DNA of 64,000 bases from Neorhizobium galegae (GCF_021391675.1 NZ_CP090095.1:3043501-3107500), one strand, 5' to 3'; positions 51,868 to 63,297 are shown, counted from the stretch's first letter. Notes: generated by a model not told the origin, from the letters alone. A program made the numbers and translations.

Positions 51868-52599
51868 ATGACTCAAATCACTGAAAAGGTGGTTCTTATC
51901 ACCGGCGCCAGCAGCGGTATCGGCAAAGGTACGGCGCGCACCCTCGCCGCTGCCGGCGCCAAGGTCGTGCTCGGCGCCCGCCGCACCGACCGGCTGGAAG
52001 CGCTGGCCGAAGAGATCGCCGCCAATGGCGGCACCGTCCGCATCCGCGGGCTCGACGTCACCGACCGCCAGGACTTTCAGGCCTTCGCGGAATTCGCGCT
52101 GGCCGAATTCGGCCGCATCGACGTCATCATCAACAATGCCGGCCTGATGCCGCTGTCGCTGATGTCGTCGCTGAAGATCGAGGAATGGGACCGGATGATC
52201 GACGTCAACATCCGCGGCGTGCTCTACGGCATCGCTGCCGTCCTGCCGGTCATGAACGGCCAGGGCTTTGGCCAGATCATCAACATCTCGTCCGTCGGCG
52301 GCCTCGGCGTGGTGCCGACCGCGGCGGTCTATTGCGCCACCAAATACGCGGTGCGGGCGATCTCCGACGGGCTGCGCCAGGAAAACGACAAGATCCGCGT
52401 CACCTGCGTCTATCCGGGCGTGGTGGAATCCGAACTGGCCGGCACGATCACCGACCCGGTTGCGGTAGACGCGATGAAGACCTATCGCAGCATCGCGATC
52501 ACCCCCGACGCGATCGGCCGCGCCATCCTGCATGTCATCGACCAGCCGGAAGACGTGGATACAAACGAGATCGTCGTCCGCCCGACCCGCACGATGTAA
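51868..52599 (+). CDS. SDR-family oxidoreductase
   Basis: 243 residues from ATG 51868. The classical short-chain dehydrogenase order is visible: VLITGASSGIGKGTAR (cofactor), NNAGLMPLS (about 87), the catalytic Ser region INISSVGGLG, then YCATKYAVRAIS (Tyr and Lys). The GARRTDRLE loop suggests NADP(H). Relatives are annotated as general SDR or serine 3-dehydrogenase-like; substrate unknown. Confidence 0.9.
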   Translation: MTQITEKVVLITGASSGIGKGTARTLAAAGAKVVLGARRTDRLEALAEEIAANGGTVRIRGLDVTDRQDFQAFAEFALAEFGRIDVIINNAGLMPLSLMSSLKIEEWDRMIDVNIRGVLYGIAAVLPVMNGQGFGQIINISSVGGLGVVPTAAVYCATKYAVRAISDGLRQENDKIRVTCVYPGVVESELAGTITDPVAVDAMKTYRSIAITPDAIGRAILHVIDQPEDVDTNEIVVRPTRTM

Positions 52600-52720
52600 G
52601 CAGGCGCATAGATGCGGTGGGGATTTACCGCACCGCATCATAGTTTGCTTGCAAAACGCCGCGCCACAGCCGAAAGTGCACAATTGACGGTCTCCCCTCA
52701 AAAGGTGCTAGAAATTAGGC

Positions 52721-55700
52721 ATGGCAGCGCGGCAACGCATCATTCCCGTTCGGCGTGAATACAATCGTTGGGTCGCCAACCAGACGCTGGAGGATTACGC
52801 CCTCCGTTTCACCGCCAAGAGCGCCCGCCGGTTTTCCTCCAGCCGCATCTCCCAGACCGCCATCGGCGCCATTTCCTTCCTGGCGCTGGAGGCGATCGGC
52901 GGCGCGATCACACTCTCCTACGGCACCACCAATGCATTTTTCGCGATCGTCGCGGCCGCCATCGCCATGCTGGGGATCGGCTGGCCGATCAGCCGTTATG
53001 CAATCCGCCACGGCGTCGATATCGATCTGCTCACCCGCGGCGCGAGCTTCGGCTACATCGGCTCGACCATCACCTCGCTGATCTATGCGAGTTTCACCTT
53101 CATGCTGTTCGCGATCGAGGCCTCGATCATGACCGGCGCGCTGGACCTCGCCTTCGGCATCCCGCCGTGGATCGGCTATATCATCAGCGCCGTGGTGGTG
53201 ATCCCGCTGGTCATCTACGGCGTGCAGCTCATCTCCCGCTTTCAGCTGATCACCCAGCCGTTCTGGATCATACTGAACATCCTGCCCTTCGTGTTCATCG
53301 CCTTCATGGACTGGGAGAAGTTCGACCTCTGGCGCGCCTTTGCCGGCATCGGCCATTCGAACGCTGAGGTCAGCGGCCCGGCCCCCTTCAACCTCGTCGA
53401 GTTCGGCGCGGCTTCCGCCGTCATCCTGGCGCTGATGCCGCAGATCGGCGAACAGGTCGACTTCCTGCGCTTCCTGCCGCCGGAAGGCCTGCGGAAATGG
53501 CGCCACCGGTTCGCGGTCTTCCTCGCCGGCCCCGGCTGGGTGGTGGTCGGCGTGCCGAAACTGCTCGCCGGTTCTTTCCTGGCGGTGCTGACGCTCTCGA
53601 CCGGCGTGCCGATCCGTGAGGCGGCCGATCCGGCGCATATGTATTTCGCCGCCTTCGGCTACATGATCCCGAACGATACGGCGGCGCTGCTGCTGATGGC
53701 GGCCTTCGTGGTCGTCTCGCAGCTGAAAATCAACGTGATGAATGCCTATGCGGGCTCGCTCGCCTGGTCGAACTTCTTCTCGCGCCTCACCCACAGTCAT
53801 CCCGGCCGCGTCGTCTGGCTGGTCTTCAACGTGGTGATCGCACTGCTGTTGATGGAGCTCGGCATCTACCGGCTGCTCGAAGCGACGCTCGGCATCTTCT
53901 CGATCATTGCCATGGCCTGGCTCTGCACCATCTCGGCCGATCTGATGATCAACAAGCCGCTGGGCTTGTCCCCTGAAGGCATCGAGTTCAAGCGCGCCCA
54001 TCTCTATGACATCAACCCGGTGGGCTTAGGCTCGATGTTCGGCTCGGCGGCGATAGCGCTCGCCGCCCATTTCGGCCTGTTCGGGCAGCTGATGGCCTCG
54101 CTCGCCACCTATGTAACGCTGATCGCCTTCCTGATCTCGCCGGCGCTCGCCTTTGCCACCAAGGGCAAGTTCTACCTCGCCCGCAAACCGCGCCAGAGCT
54201 GGAAGACCCTGGGCTCGATCACCTGTTCCATCTGCGAACACCCGTTCGAGCACGAGGACATGGCCTGGTGCCCGGCCTATGCGGCGCCGATCTGCTCGCT
54301 ATGCTGCTCGCTCGACAGCCGCTGCCACGACATGTGCAAGCCGCATGCGCGGCTGAACACCCAGGTCGGCGCGGTCGCCCGCTCCTTCCTGCCGGAGAGC
54401 GTCATCACCCGGCTGACGACGCGCCTCGGGCGCTACGCGACGACGGCGATCCTGTCGATCTCGGCGATCGGCGCGATCCTCGGCATGATCGCCTATCAGG
54501 TCAGCCAGGCGACCCCTGTGAATTCCGAGGTGATCGTCGGAACGGTGCTGATCGTCTTTTTCGTCTTCGCCATCATCGCCGGCATCGTCTCGTGGTTCTA
54601 CGTGCTCGCCCATGACAGCCGGGTGGTGGCGGAGGAAGAGTCCTCCCGCCAGAACACCCTGCTCTTGAAGGAAATCGCCGCCCACAAGAAGACCGACGCG
54701 GCGCTCCAGGAGGCCAAGGAGACAGCCGAGGCCGCCAACCGGGCCAAGAGCCGCTATGTCGTCGGCCTTTCCCATGAGCTGCGCACGCCGCTCAACGCCG
54801 TGCTCGGTTACGCCCAGATCCTCGAGCGCGACGAGACCATCCCTGCCCCGCGCCAGTCGGCGATCAAGGTCATCAAGCGCTCGGCCGATCATCTGTCGGG
54901 CCTGATCGACGGCCTGCTCGACATTTCCAAGATCGAGGCCGGCCGGCTGCAGGTCTATTCAAACGAGATCAACATCCAGGATTTTCTCGACCAGATCGTC
55001 GAGATGTTCGGCCTGCAGGCGCAGGCCAAGGGGCTTACGTTCGAGCACGAGCGCGCCCGCGCGCTGCCGCAATACGTTCGCACCGACGAAAAGCGCCTGC
55101 GCCAGATCCTCGTCAACCTGCTCTCCAATGCGATCAAGTTCACCGACGAGGGCACGGTGAAATTCGACATCGCCTATCGCAGTCAGGTTGCCACCTTCAC
55201 CATTTCCGATACCGGCCGCGGCATTGCCGAAAAGGATCTCGGCCGCATCTACGAACCCTTCCAGCGCGGCGAGGCGGAGAGCATCAGGCCGATGCCCGGG
55301 CTCGGCCTCGGCCTCACCATCACCCAGCTTTTGACCAACACGCTCGGCGGCGAGATCGCTGTCGCCAGCACCAAGGGCGAAGGCTCGATCTTCAAGGTGC
55401 GGCTGATGCTGTCCGCCATCGAGCGACCGAACACCGCGCCGGCGGCGGAAAAGAAGATCGTCTCCTATACCGGCCCGCGCCGCACCATCGTCCTCGTCGA
55501 CGACAACGAGGATCACCGCGACCTGATGCGCGAGGTGCTGGTGCCGATGGATTTCGTCGTGCTGACCGCCAATAGCGGGCCGGATTGTCTGACGCTGATC
55601 GAGGGCGTCACGCCGGACCTCTTCCTCGTCGACATCTCCATGCCCGGCATGAGCGGCTGGCAGCTCGTGGCCAAGCTGCGCGAGAACGGCCAGGTGGCGC

Positions 55701-56107
55701 CGATCGTCATGCTGTCGGCCAATATCGGCGACGGCGTCGCCACGCATTCCGGCGACGAAGGCCATAACGACGCGATCGCCAAGCCGGTCGATATCCGCAG
55801 GCTTGCCGACAAGCTCGCCGCCCATCTCGGCCTCGTCTGGGTTTATGAGAACGAAACGGTGATTCCGGCGGTCGTCGGCCCGAAGAAACCGATCAAAAGT
55901 CCAGGGACGAACCATGTCCAGGACCTTTTGCGTCTCGGCGAAATCGGCTACGTCCGCGGTATCGAGGCGAAGCTCGCCGATCTCGCCCGGGAGGAGGAAC
56001 ATCGCCCGTTCACGGAAGAGCTCGGCGCCTACGTACAGGCCTTCGATCTTGCCGGTTATATGAAATTCCTGAGCCGCCTTGAGGCAGAAAGGACGAGTGA
56101 TGGCTGA
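52721..56107 (+). CDS. Hybrid sensor histidine kinase with NCS1 permease-like N-terminus and Cys-rich domain
   Basis: 1128 residues. Residues about 45-490 resemble an NCS1 purine/cytosine-type permease with about 12 membrane helices (FAIEASIMTGALDLAFGIPP, LPFVFIAFMDWEKFDLWRAF). A Cys-rich segment follows: C502-X2-C505-X11-C517-X7-C525-X2-C528-C529-X5-C535-X3-C539. Two more helices (about 570-640) precede a coiled coil, HisKA (His685 in SHELRTPLNAVLGY), HATPase (LVNLLSNAIKFTDEG) and a receiver (Asp927-Asp928, phosphoacceptor Asp971). The last 110 residues may be an Hpt-like or linker helix. The protein overlaps the LuxR-type regulator gene by 8 nt. It probably senses a nitrogen compound, perhaps through the permease domain. 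Confidence 0.88.
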   Translation: MAARQRIIPVRREYNRWVANQTLEDYALRFTAKSARRFSSSRISQTAIGAISFLALEAIGGAITLSYGTTNAFFAIVAAAIAMLGIGWPISRYAIRHGVDIDLLTRGASFGYIGSTITSLIYASFTFMLFAIEASIMTGALDLAFGIPPWIGYIISAVVVIPLVIYGVQLISRFQLITQPFWIILNILPFVFIAFMDWEKFDLWRAFAGIGHSNAEVSGPAPFNLVEFGAASAVILALMPQIGEQVDFLRFLPPEGLRKWRHRFAVFLAGPGWVVVGVPKLLAGSFLAVLTLSTGVPIREAADPAHMYFAAFGYMIPNDTAALLLMAAFVVVSQLKINVMNAYAGSLAWSNFFSRLTHSHPGRVVWLVFNVVIALLLMELGIYRLLEATLGIFSIIAMAWLCTISADLMINKPLGLSPEGIEFKRAHLYDINPVGLGSMFGSAAIALAAHFGLFGQLMASLATYVTLIAFLISPALAFATKGKFYLARKPRQSWKTLGSITCSICEHPFEHEDMAWCPAYAAPICSLCCSLDSRCHDMCKPHARLNTQVGAVARSFLPESVITRLTTRLGRYATTAILSISAIGAILGMIAYQVSQATPVNSEVIVGTVLIVFFVFAIIAGIVSWFYVLAHDSRVVAEEESSRQNTLLLKEIAAHKKTDAALQEAKETAEAANRAKSRYVVGLSHELRTPLNAVLGYAQILERDETIPAPRQSAIKVIKRSADHLSGLIDGLLDISKIEAGRLQVYSNEINIQDFLDQIVEMFGLQAQAKGLTFEHERARALPQYVRTDEKRLRQILVNLLSNAIKFTDEGTVKFDIAYRSQVATFTISDTGRGIAEKDLGRIYEPFQRGEAESIRPMPGLGLGLTITQLLTNTLGGEIAVASTKGEGSIFKVRLMLSAIERPNTAPAAEKKIVSYTGPRRTIVLVDDNEDHRDLMREVLVPMDFVVLTANSGPDCLTLIEGVTPDLFLVDISMPGMSGWQLVAKLRENGQVAPIVMLSANIGDGVATHSGDEGHNDAIAKPVDIRRLADKLAAHLGLVWVYENETVIPAVVGPKKPIKSPGTNHVQDLLRLGEIGYVRGIEAKLADLAREEEHRPFTEELGAYVQAFDLAGYMKFLSRLEAERTSDG

Positions 56108-57023
56108 AACTGCTCTGCCGCGCGATATCGTCCTTCTCGTGGACGACAGCCCGGAAACCCTGGGCTTCCTCACCGAAGCGCTCGAAAAATCCGGCTTTTC
56201 GGTGCTGATCGCCACCGCCGGCCAGTCGGCGCTGAACATCGTCGAGCGCATTACCCCGGACCTCATCCTGCTCGACGCGGTCATGCCCGGCATGGACGGT
56301 TTCGAGACCTGCCGCAAGCTGAAGACCAATGGCGCCGTCGCGCAGGTGCCGGTCATCTTCATGACCGGCCTCACCGAGACCGAGCATGTGGTCAACGCGC
56401 TCGATTCCGGCGGCGTCGACTACCTCACCAAGCCGATCAACATCGACGAACTGCGCGCCCGCATCCGCGTGCACCTCTCCAATGCCCGTTCCGCCCAGAG
56501 CGCCCGTGTGGCGCTCGACGCCGCCGGCCGCCATCTGCTGGCGGTCAAGGCAAGTGGCGCGATCCACTGGTCGACCCCCCAGGCGACACGGCTGATCAAT
56601 GCGGCGACCAACAGCGACGACGGGCTCGACATCGTCTCCCGCCGGATTTCCGCCTGGATGGCCGAGCGCGACAAGCCGGGCTTTGCCCGCGACGCAGCCT
56701 TCGCCCTCGTCCAGAACGGCCAGGCGAGCCTGCAATTCTCCTTCCTGGGCGCGATCGGCGCCGACGAACATCTCTTCCGCCTGACGGCCGCCAACAAACG
56801 CCCGGACGACGAGGTGCTGCGCCAGCACTTCCCGCTGACCCAACGGGAATCCGAAGTGCTGCTGTGGATCGCCAAAGGCAAATCGAACCGCGACATCGCC
56901 GATATCCTCGGCCTCTCGGCCCGCACGGTGAACAAGCATCTGGAACAGATATATGTGAAGCTCGGCGTGGAAAATCGCGCCTCGGCGGCCGTCAAGGCGG
57001 CACATGTGCTGCACGGTGAGTAA
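56100..57023 (+). CDS. LuxR-family response regulator (partner of the hybrid kinase)
   Basis: 307 residues from ATG 56100. The receiver has DD at 15-16, phosphoacceptor Asp59 (DLILLDAVMPGMDG) and Lys111 (YLTKPIN). A middle region (about 130-240) with GAIHWSTPQATRLINAATN looks like a small sensory or dimer domain. The LuxR helix-turn-helix ends the protein (LTQRESEVLLWIAKGKSNRDIADILGLSARTVNKHLEQ over two segments). The overlap with the kinase implies a phosphorelay pair. Targets are not evident; the livJ gene lies 730 bp away. Confidence 0.92.
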   Translation: MAETALPRDIVLLVDDSPETLGFLTEALEKSGFSVLIATAGQSALNIVERITPDLILLDAVMPGMDGFETCRKLKTNGAVAQVPVIFMTGLTETEHVVNALDSGGVDYLTKPINIDELRARIRVHLSNARSAQSARVALDAAGRHLLAVKASGAIHWSTPQATRLINAATNSDDGLDIVSRRISAWMAERDKPGFARDAAFALVQNGQASLQFSFLGAIGADEHLFRLTAANKRPDDEVLRQHFPLTQRESEVLLWIAKGKSNRDIADILGLSARTVNKHLEQIYVKLGVENRASAAVKAAHVLHGE

Positions 57024-57031
57024 CGGTCAGC

Positions 57032-57055
57032 TTAGCCGGGAAACGATCCGGCTAA
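57032..57055 (+). terminator. Hairpin after the response-regulator gene
   Basis: TTAGCCGG (57032-57039) pairs perfectly with CCGGCTAA (57048-57055) across 8 nt. No long T run follows, so termination efficiency is uncertain. Confidence 0.5.
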
Positions 57056-57113
57056 ATCGTTTCGAGCGACGAACATGCGCCTCTGCGTGGCGACGACAGA
57101 CGCTTCGCTGCAG

Positions 57114-57407
57114 TCAGGCTTTCTTGAAAAACTTGTTGATGACCAAACCAACGACGATCTGAACAACAAGCCCGGAAATACCGCCCCCGACGAGCTGACC
57201 AGCGAGCGCCGCAAAGTCGACGCCTCCGGCCGCCGCGCCGCCAACTCCAAGAAGCGAGCCGAGGATTGAACCACCGCCAACTCCTCCGACCGCGCCGGCT
57301 ATGATATTTCCGATCTGACCGAGATCGGCATCCTTCAGGATTTTCCCACCTGCGGTTCCGCCGACGGCTCCACCGATGATCTGGGCAATAATGGCACTTA
57401 GATCCAT
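57114..57407 (-). CDS. Small Gly/Ala-rich membrane protein
   Basis: 97 residues. GG-repeat helices (IIAQIIGGAVGGTAGGKIL, IGNIIAGAVGGVGGGSILG, late GISGLVVQIVVGLVINKFF) form a low-complexity membrane protein with a basic C-terminus (NKFFKKA). Similar small proteins are widespread in rhizobia and sometimes mislabelled DNA methyltransferase. Function is unknown. It is convergent with the response regulator. Confidence 0.65.
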   Translation of the reverse strand: MDLSAIIAQIIGGAVGGTAGGKILKDADLGQIGNIIAGAVGGVGGGSILGSLLGVGGAAAGGVDFAALAGQLVGGGISGLVVQIVVGLVINKFFKKA

Positions 57408-57753
57408 AACATTACCTCTCCTTAAATTGGATTATCCAGGATCAGGACCTGTTCAATTCATCCAACCTGCGTAACGGATTTCATGCTTGGCTAGGAGGGA
57501 AGATGGAGGAAATATCGCGCATTTTCAAATCTTCCCGACGCAGTACAGGCGCGAAACCCGTCTCGTCCTTCGGGTTCGGCTGAATTTAATAGGCCCTGAC
57601 CCAGGGTATGCCAGATAATGGTAATTTCCAAGTTCGGAATTCACCTGTCAGTTTAGTGGGCCTCCGGCATGCCGCCTATAAGTGCTCCAAAACGCAAAGA
57701 AGCCCGGCTTTCGACCGGGCTCCCTTTTAAGATACGACTTGGCCGATAACGGC
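57408..57753. other. 346-bp intergenic region
   Basis: It holds the promoter region of the minus-strand Gly-rich gene and the livJ terminator (57701-57721). Apart from a weak dyad (CGAAACCCG/CGGGTTCG near 57550) I see no gene or recognisable site. Confidence 0.45.
57693..57721 (-). terminator. Terminator after livJ
   Basis: On the minus strand AGCCCGG and CCGGGCT (57701-57707 with 57715-57721) form a perfect 7-bp stem with a 7-nt loop, followed by TCTTTG. Confidence 0.75.
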
Positions 57754-58878
57754 TCAGCCCTGCGGGAAGTAGCTGTACTTGCCGTCCGGACCCTTCTTCC
57801 ATTCGTACATGATATAGCCCGGGATCTTCGGGTCGCCCTTGGCGTCGAAGGCAATGTCGCCGAGAACGGTCTTGAACGGACCCTTTTCATGCAGCGTCTT
57901 GGCAACGGCTTCGGCGTCGTCGGCCTTGCCGGTTGCCTTGATGCCGGCAGCGATGACCTGCACGGCTGCGTAGGAATACAGCGTGTAGGCTTCCGGGTTG
58001 AAGCCGGCTGCCTTGAACTTGGCAACCAGGTCCTTGTTGGCCGGATTCAGCGTCGGGTCCGGGCCGAAGGTGTTGAGCGTGCCTTCGACGGCGTCGCCGG
58101 CGATCGAGGCCAGTTCGTTGGAGACGATGCCGTCACCCGAAACGAGCTTAGTCTTGAGGCCCTGGTCCTTGGCCTGGCGGATGATCAGGCCGGCTTCGGT
58201 GTGGAGACCGCCCCAGTAGATGATGGTGACGCCGGCTTCCTTCATCTTGGAGATGAGAGCCGAGAAGTCCTTGTCGCCGACGTTGACGCCTTCGCGGATG
58301 ACTTCCTTGAGGCCCTTGGCGTTCATGGCCTTCTTGGTCTCTTCGGCAAGGCCCTGGCCGTAAGGCGTCTTGTCGTCGATGATGGCGATCTTGGCGGTCT
58401 TGAACTTGTCTGCGAGGTAAGCGCCGGCAACGCCGCCCTGCTGGTCATCACGACCGCAGGTACGGAACACGTTCCACAGGCCACGCTCGGTGAAGACCGG
58501 GTTGGTCGCAGCCGGAGTGATTTCGAGCATGCCGTTTTCGGCATAGACTTCCTTGGAAGCCGGAATCGAGACGCCGGAGTTGAAGTGGCCGACCACGTAC
58601 TTGACGCCGTCGGATGCAAACTTGTTGGCAACCGAGATGCCCTGCTTGGGATCGGATACGTCGTCGCCGAGGACGATCTTGATCTTTTCGCCGTTGATGC
58701 CGCCGGCGGCATTGATATCGGCTGCTGCCTGTTCGGCACCCTTCTGGAGCTGCGCACCGAAGGCGGCGTTCGGACCCGTGAGCGGACCGCCGACGCCAAT
58801 AACGATGTCGGCCCATGCGCTACCGCTGAAGGCGACCATGGCCGTCAGCGCAACCGCGGAAAGAAGAGACTTCTTCAT
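57754..58878 (-). CDS. livJ: Branched-chain amino-acid ABC transporter substrate-binding protein
   Basis: 374 residues. Signal peptide about 1-23 ([19 protein letters not shown]). [21 protein letters not shown] and [22 protein letters not shown] are the LivJ/BraC pattern, with the ligand Ser/Tyr segments and [17 protein letters not shown] loop. It captures Leu, Ile, Val or related amino acids for LivHMGF, whose genes are on the same strand but upstream (59411-63297). It has its own spacing and terminator, hence separate expression. Confidence 0.93.
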   Translation of the reverse strand: MKKSLLSAVALTAMVAFSGSAWADIVIGVGGPLTGPNAAFGAQLQKGAEQAAADINAAGGINGEKIKIVLGDDVSDPKQGISVANKFASDGVKYVVGHFNSGVSIPASKEVYAENGMLEITPAATNPVFTERGLWNVFRTCGRDDQQGGVAGAYLADKFKTAKIAIIDDKTPYGQGLAEETKKAMNAKGLKEVIREGVNVGDKDFSALISKMKEAGVTIIYWGGLHTEAGLIIRQAKDQGLKTKLVSGDGIVSNELASIAGDAVEGTLNTFGPDPTLNPANKDLVAKFKAAGFNPEAYTLYSYAAVQVIAAGIKATGKADDAEAVAKTLHEKGPFKTVLGDIAFDAKGDPKIPGYIMYEWKKGPDGKYSYFPQG

Positions 58879-59017
58879 CGAGTTACTCCCAATTTTTTAG
58901 GTGAGCTGATTTTTCGAAACCGGGCGCAATACCCACCATCACTGCGCCGGAAATGTTCCACTCTAGGTTACTTATCGTTTCAACCCGAGCTAATCTGAGG
59001 GCAGAAAAGTTCGGCTG

Positions 59018-59371
59018 TCAATCTTTCTTCTTGAAGGAGAAAGCGGAAGCAGGCTCGTAGAGCCAATAGTAATTCTGCACCATCTGGCGCGTCCGCCGGA
59101 TGCGGAAACCGGCGCTCGAAAAGACGAGCAGGATGGCCACGTCGATGATGTAGTAGAACGGGCTGATGAAGGGCCCCTGGAACAGCGCATAGTGCAGAAA
59201 ACGCATCGCCACGCCGAGTAGCAGCGTATAGACCACCACTGTCGCATAGCCGTTCCAGCCCTCGGCGGCGGCCTTGCCCGACCGCCAGGCAGTCCAGAAA
59301 CCGATGATCAGCACGAGGAAACGCAAGAGGTAACGCACGCCGCTGTCGCTTTCGAAAAACAGTCCCTGCAT
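59018..59371 (-). CDS. Small membrane protein of the liv cluster (DUF6867-like)
   Basis: 117 residues with three hydrophobic helices (YLLRFLVLIIGFWTAW, YATVVVYTLLLGVAMRFLHYA, FYYIIDVAILLVFSSAGF). The C-terminus is basic. The pattern fits the small DUF6867 family that follows livF in rhizobia. The family name is from memory and less certain than the position. It is 39 bp downstream of livF and probably part of the same operon. The role is unknown. Confidence 0.7.
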   Translation of the reverse strand: MQGLFFESDSGVRYLLRFLVLIIGFWTAWRSGKAAAEGWNGYATVVVYTLLLGVAMRFLHYALFQGPFISPFYYIIDVAILLVFSSAGFRIRRTRQMVQNYYWLYEPASAFSFKKKD

Positions 59372-59410
59372 CCTAAATTCCTCCGGCTGCCATTAACACA
59401 ACCTTAACGA

Positions 59411-60139
59411 TCAATGCCGTCCACCTTCAAGGTAAGCGGCGCGCACTTCCGGATTGGCGAGAAGCTCTTTTCCGGAACCGCTCATCGTCACCTTGCCGTT
59501 GACCATCACGTAGCCACGGTCGGAGAGCTTCAGGGCCGCGAACGCATTCTGCTCGACGAGGAAGACGGTCAGGCCCTCTTCCTGGTTCAGCTTCTTGATC
59601 GCCTCGAAAATGCCCTTGACGATCAGCGGCGCCAAGCCCAGCGAAGGCTCGTCGAGCAAGAGCAGCTTCGGCCGGGCCATCAGCGCGCGCCCGATCGACA
59701 GCATCTGCTGTTCGCCGCCCGAAAGCGTGCCGCCACGCTGGCTCTGGCGTTCCTTGAGGCGCGGGAAGAGCGTGAAGATCTTCTCGACGTCCTCGTTGAA
59801 ATATTTGAGATTGTCGAGGCCGGCCCCCATCTGCAGGTTCTCGTAGACGGTCATGCGCGGAAAGATGCGCCGACCTTCGGGAGACTGGGCGATGCGGCGG
59901 CGTGCGATCAGATGCGTCGGCAGCTTGGTGATGTCCTCGCCGTCGAAGATGATCGAGCCCGTTCGGGCCTGCGGGCTGCCGCAGATGGTCATCATCAGCG
60001 TCGATTTGCCGGCGCCGTTGGCGCCGATCAGGCTGACGATCTCGCCCTTGTTGACTTCGACATCGACGCCTGCGAGTGCACGGATATTGCCGTAGTAGGT
60101 CTCGACAGCCTCGACTTTCAGAAGGTTTTCGGCCGCCAT
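59411..60139 (-). CDS. livF: Branched-chain amino-acid ABC transporter ATP-binding protein
   Basis: 242 residues. Walker [13 protein letters not shown] (about 38), LSGGEQQMLSIGRALMARPKL and Walker B LLLDEPSLGLAPLIV. It is the LivF type, with the GLAPLIV reading after Walker B. The start overlaps the livG stop by one base (TGATG). Confidence 0.95.
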   Translation of the reverse strand: MAAENLLKVEAVETYYGNIRALAGVDVEVNKGEIVSLIGANGAGKSTLMMTICGSPQARTGSIIFDGEDITKLPTHLIARRRIAQSPEGRRIFPRMTVYENLQMGAGLDNLKYFNEDVEKIFTLFPRLKERQSQRGGTLSGGEQQMLSIGRALMARPKLLLLDEPSLGLAPLIVKGIFEAIKKLNQEEGLTVFLVEQNAFAALKLSDRGYVMVNGKVTMSGSGKELLANPEVRAAYLEGGRH

Positions 60140-61005
60140 CAGCGCAGGCCCCCATCGAGTTCTTCCGCTATCACCTCTTCCACCTCGTCATCCTCGACGC
60201 CGAGATATGCGGCGATCACTCGTGGGTCGTTCTTCACATGGTCCGGCGAGCCGTCGGATATCTTCTGGCCGTATTCCAGCACCACGACATGGTCGGAAAT
60301 CTCCATGACCACCGACATGTCGTGCTCGATCAGCAGGATCGAGGCGCCCTCGTCGCGGATCAGGTGCAACAGCGCGTTAAGCGCCGCAGATTCTCGCGGG
60401 TTGAGGCCGGCAGCCGGCTCGTCGAGGCACAGCAGTTCCGGGTTGGTGCACATCGCGCGGGCGATTTCGAGCCGCCGCTGGGCACCATAAGGAAGGTCGC
60501 CGGCAGGATCGTCGGCACGATCGGTCAGATCCGCCTTGTCGAGCCAGTATTTCGCCTTCTCGATCGAGGCATCGACGGCCCTGTTATAGGCCGGCAGACC
60601 GAGAAGCCCGAGGACCGTGTAGCCCGATGCCTTCATCAGGGCATTGTGCTGCGCGACCAGCAGGTTTTCGAGAACCGTCAGGCCCGAGAACAGGCGGATA
60701 TTCTGAAACGTGCGGGCGACGCCGGCCAGCTTGGGGATCTCGAAGTCGCGCAGGCGTTCCAGCAGGAATTCCTTGCCGTCCCTGCGCTGCAGGGTGAGCA
60801 TGCCCATGGTTGGCTTGTAGAAGCCGGTGATGCAGTTGAACACCGTCGTCTTGCCCGCGCCGTTCGGCCCGATCAGCGCGGTAATCTCGCCGCGCCGTAC
60901 CTCCAGCGAGAGATCGTTGATGGCCATCAGGCCGCCGAACTTCATCGACAGGTGCTCGACCTTGAGGATCGTATCGTTCGTCATTGTCGTCGTTCCGAGA
61001 GCCAT
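60139..61005 (-). CDS. livG: Branched-chain amino-acid ABC transporter ATP-binding protein
   Basis: 288 residues (an ATG 7 codons later, at 60984, is an alternative start). Walker [13 protein letters not shown], the LivG insert region [22 protein letters not shown], a signature with [13 protein letters not shown] replacing LSGGQ, and [15 protein letters not shown]. The start overlaps the livM stop by one base. Confidence 0.95.
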   Translation of the reverse strand: MALGTTTMTNDTILKVEHLSMKFGGLMAINDLSLEVRRGEITALIGPNGAGKTTVFNCITGFYKPTMGMLTLQRRDGKEFLLERLRDFEIPKLAGVARTFQNIRLFSGLTVLENLLVAQHNALMKASGYTVLGLLGLPAYNRAVDASIEKAKYWLDKADLTDRADDPAGDLPYGAQRRLEIARAMCTNPELLCLDEPAAGLNPRESAALNALLHLIRDEGASILLIEHDMSVVMEISDHVVVLEYGQKISDGSPDHVKNDPRVIAAYLGVEDDEVEEVIAEELDGGLR

Positions 61006-62393
61006 CAGCCGTGGCCCTCCTTGGTAAAGCTTCCGGAGACCGCCCTGCGCTCCTTGAGGAAGGCCGTCGGTTCTCGTGATCCGACGAAGCCCCGCGGCTT
61101 GAACAGCATGACGATGATCATCGCCAGGCCGAAGAGCAGCATGCGGTAGAGTTCAGGCGTGAAGTCAGGCCCGAACACGGCCTTGAGGAAGGACATTTCG
61201 CGCAGCACCTCTGTGCCGCCGACCATCACCACCGCGGCGATCGCGATGCCGGTCAGCGACCCCATGCCGCCGAGAACGACGATTGCCAGGATCACGGCCG
61301 ATTCCAGAAAGACGAAGCTTTCCGGCGAGACGAAACCCTGGCGGGTGGCGAAGAAGGAGCCCGCGATTCCCCCGAACATCGCACCGGTCGCAAAGGCGGT
61401 CAGCTTGGTGGTGACGGTATTGATGCCGAGCGAGCGGCAGGCGATCTCGTCCTCGCGCAGCGCTTCCCAGGCCCGGCCGATCGGCATGCGCCGAAGCCGG
61501 ATGGTGACGTAGGCGGTGAGCATGCAGAGCGCCAGGATGATGTAGAACAGGAAGATCTTGTAATAGACCGAGGAAGCCGACAGGCCCCAGGCCTTGACGA
61601 AACTGTTCGCGCTGCCGGTATCGAAAGACCAGATGCCGAAGAACGAGGCCTTGGCGATACCCGAAATCCCGAATGTTCCCTTGGTCACATCGGTCCAGTT
61701 GATCAGCACGAGGCGGATGATTTCACCGAAGGCGAGCGTCACGATGGCGAGATAGTCGCCCCTCAGCCGCAGAACCGGGAAGCCGAGGATGATCCCCCAG
61801 AGTGCCGCGAGAACGCCCGACATCGGCAGAAGCAGCCAAAAGGACAGGCCGAAATAGGAGGACAGCAGCGCATAGGAATAGGCGCCGACCGCATAGAAGG
61901 CGACATAACCGAGGTCGAGCAGTCCGGCGAGGCCGACGACGATGTTCAGGCCCCAGGCGAGCATCACGTAGATGAGGATCTGGATGCCGAAATTGTCGAC
62001 ATATTTCAGCGAGCCCTGCTTGCCGACAATGAGCAGCGACAGGAAGGGATAGACCAGCAGGAAGATCAGCGCGATCTTGAGGAAATGCCGATGGAAGAAG
62101 CTCTTCTGCTCGGAAATTTCCAGAACGCCGCTCTTTGCCTTGGCGAGCTTGCGACGGTCGATATGCGGCTTGATGAACCCGACGGTGAGGAAACGGCTGA
62201 CCGCCGCTACCAGCACGAAGATCGCCAGAAGACCCCAGCGGGTGCGCCAGACGAGCGCGTTGTTGATGTCCTGATAGGTCTCGACGCCGACGAACAGCAG
62301 GAACATGAAGAAGGAGATGACGCCGGCAAACAGTCCTTCCCGTACCGCCTTGGCAAGCACGTTCGGATGTCCGGTTTCGGTGGAAGCTGTCAT
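61005..62393 (-). CDS. livM: Branched-chain amino-acid ABC transporter permease
   Basis: 462 residues, long N-terminal region with extra helices ([21 protein letters not shown]) as in Liv[25 protein letters not shown] is the signature, and [22 protein letters not shown] the second. It pairs with LivH. It begins one base after the livH stop. Confidence 0.95.
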   Translation of the reverse strand: MTASTETGHPNVLAKAVREGLFAGVISFFMFLLFVGVETYQDINNALVWRTRWGLLAIFVLVAAVSRFLTVGFIKPHIDRRKLAKAKSGVLEISEQKSFFHRHFLKIALIFLLVYPFLSLLIVGKQGSLKYVDNFGIQILIYVMLAWGLNIVVGLAGLLDLGYVAFYAVGAYSYALLSSYFGLSFWLLLPMSGVLAALWGIILGFPVLRLRGDYLAIVTLAFGEIIRLVLINWTDVTKGTFGISGIAKASFFGIWSFDTGSANSFVKAWGLSASSVYYKIFLFYIILALCMLTAYVTIRLRRMPIGRAWEALREDEIACRSLGINTVTTKLTAFATGAMFGGIAGSFFATRQGFVSPESFVFLESAVILAIVVLGGMGSLTGIAIAAVVMVGGTEVLREMSFLKAVFGPDFTPELYRMLLFGLAMIIVMLFKPRGFVGSREPTAFLKERRAVSGSFTKEGHG

Positions 62394-62394
62394 G

Positions 62395-63297
<903 letters not shown>

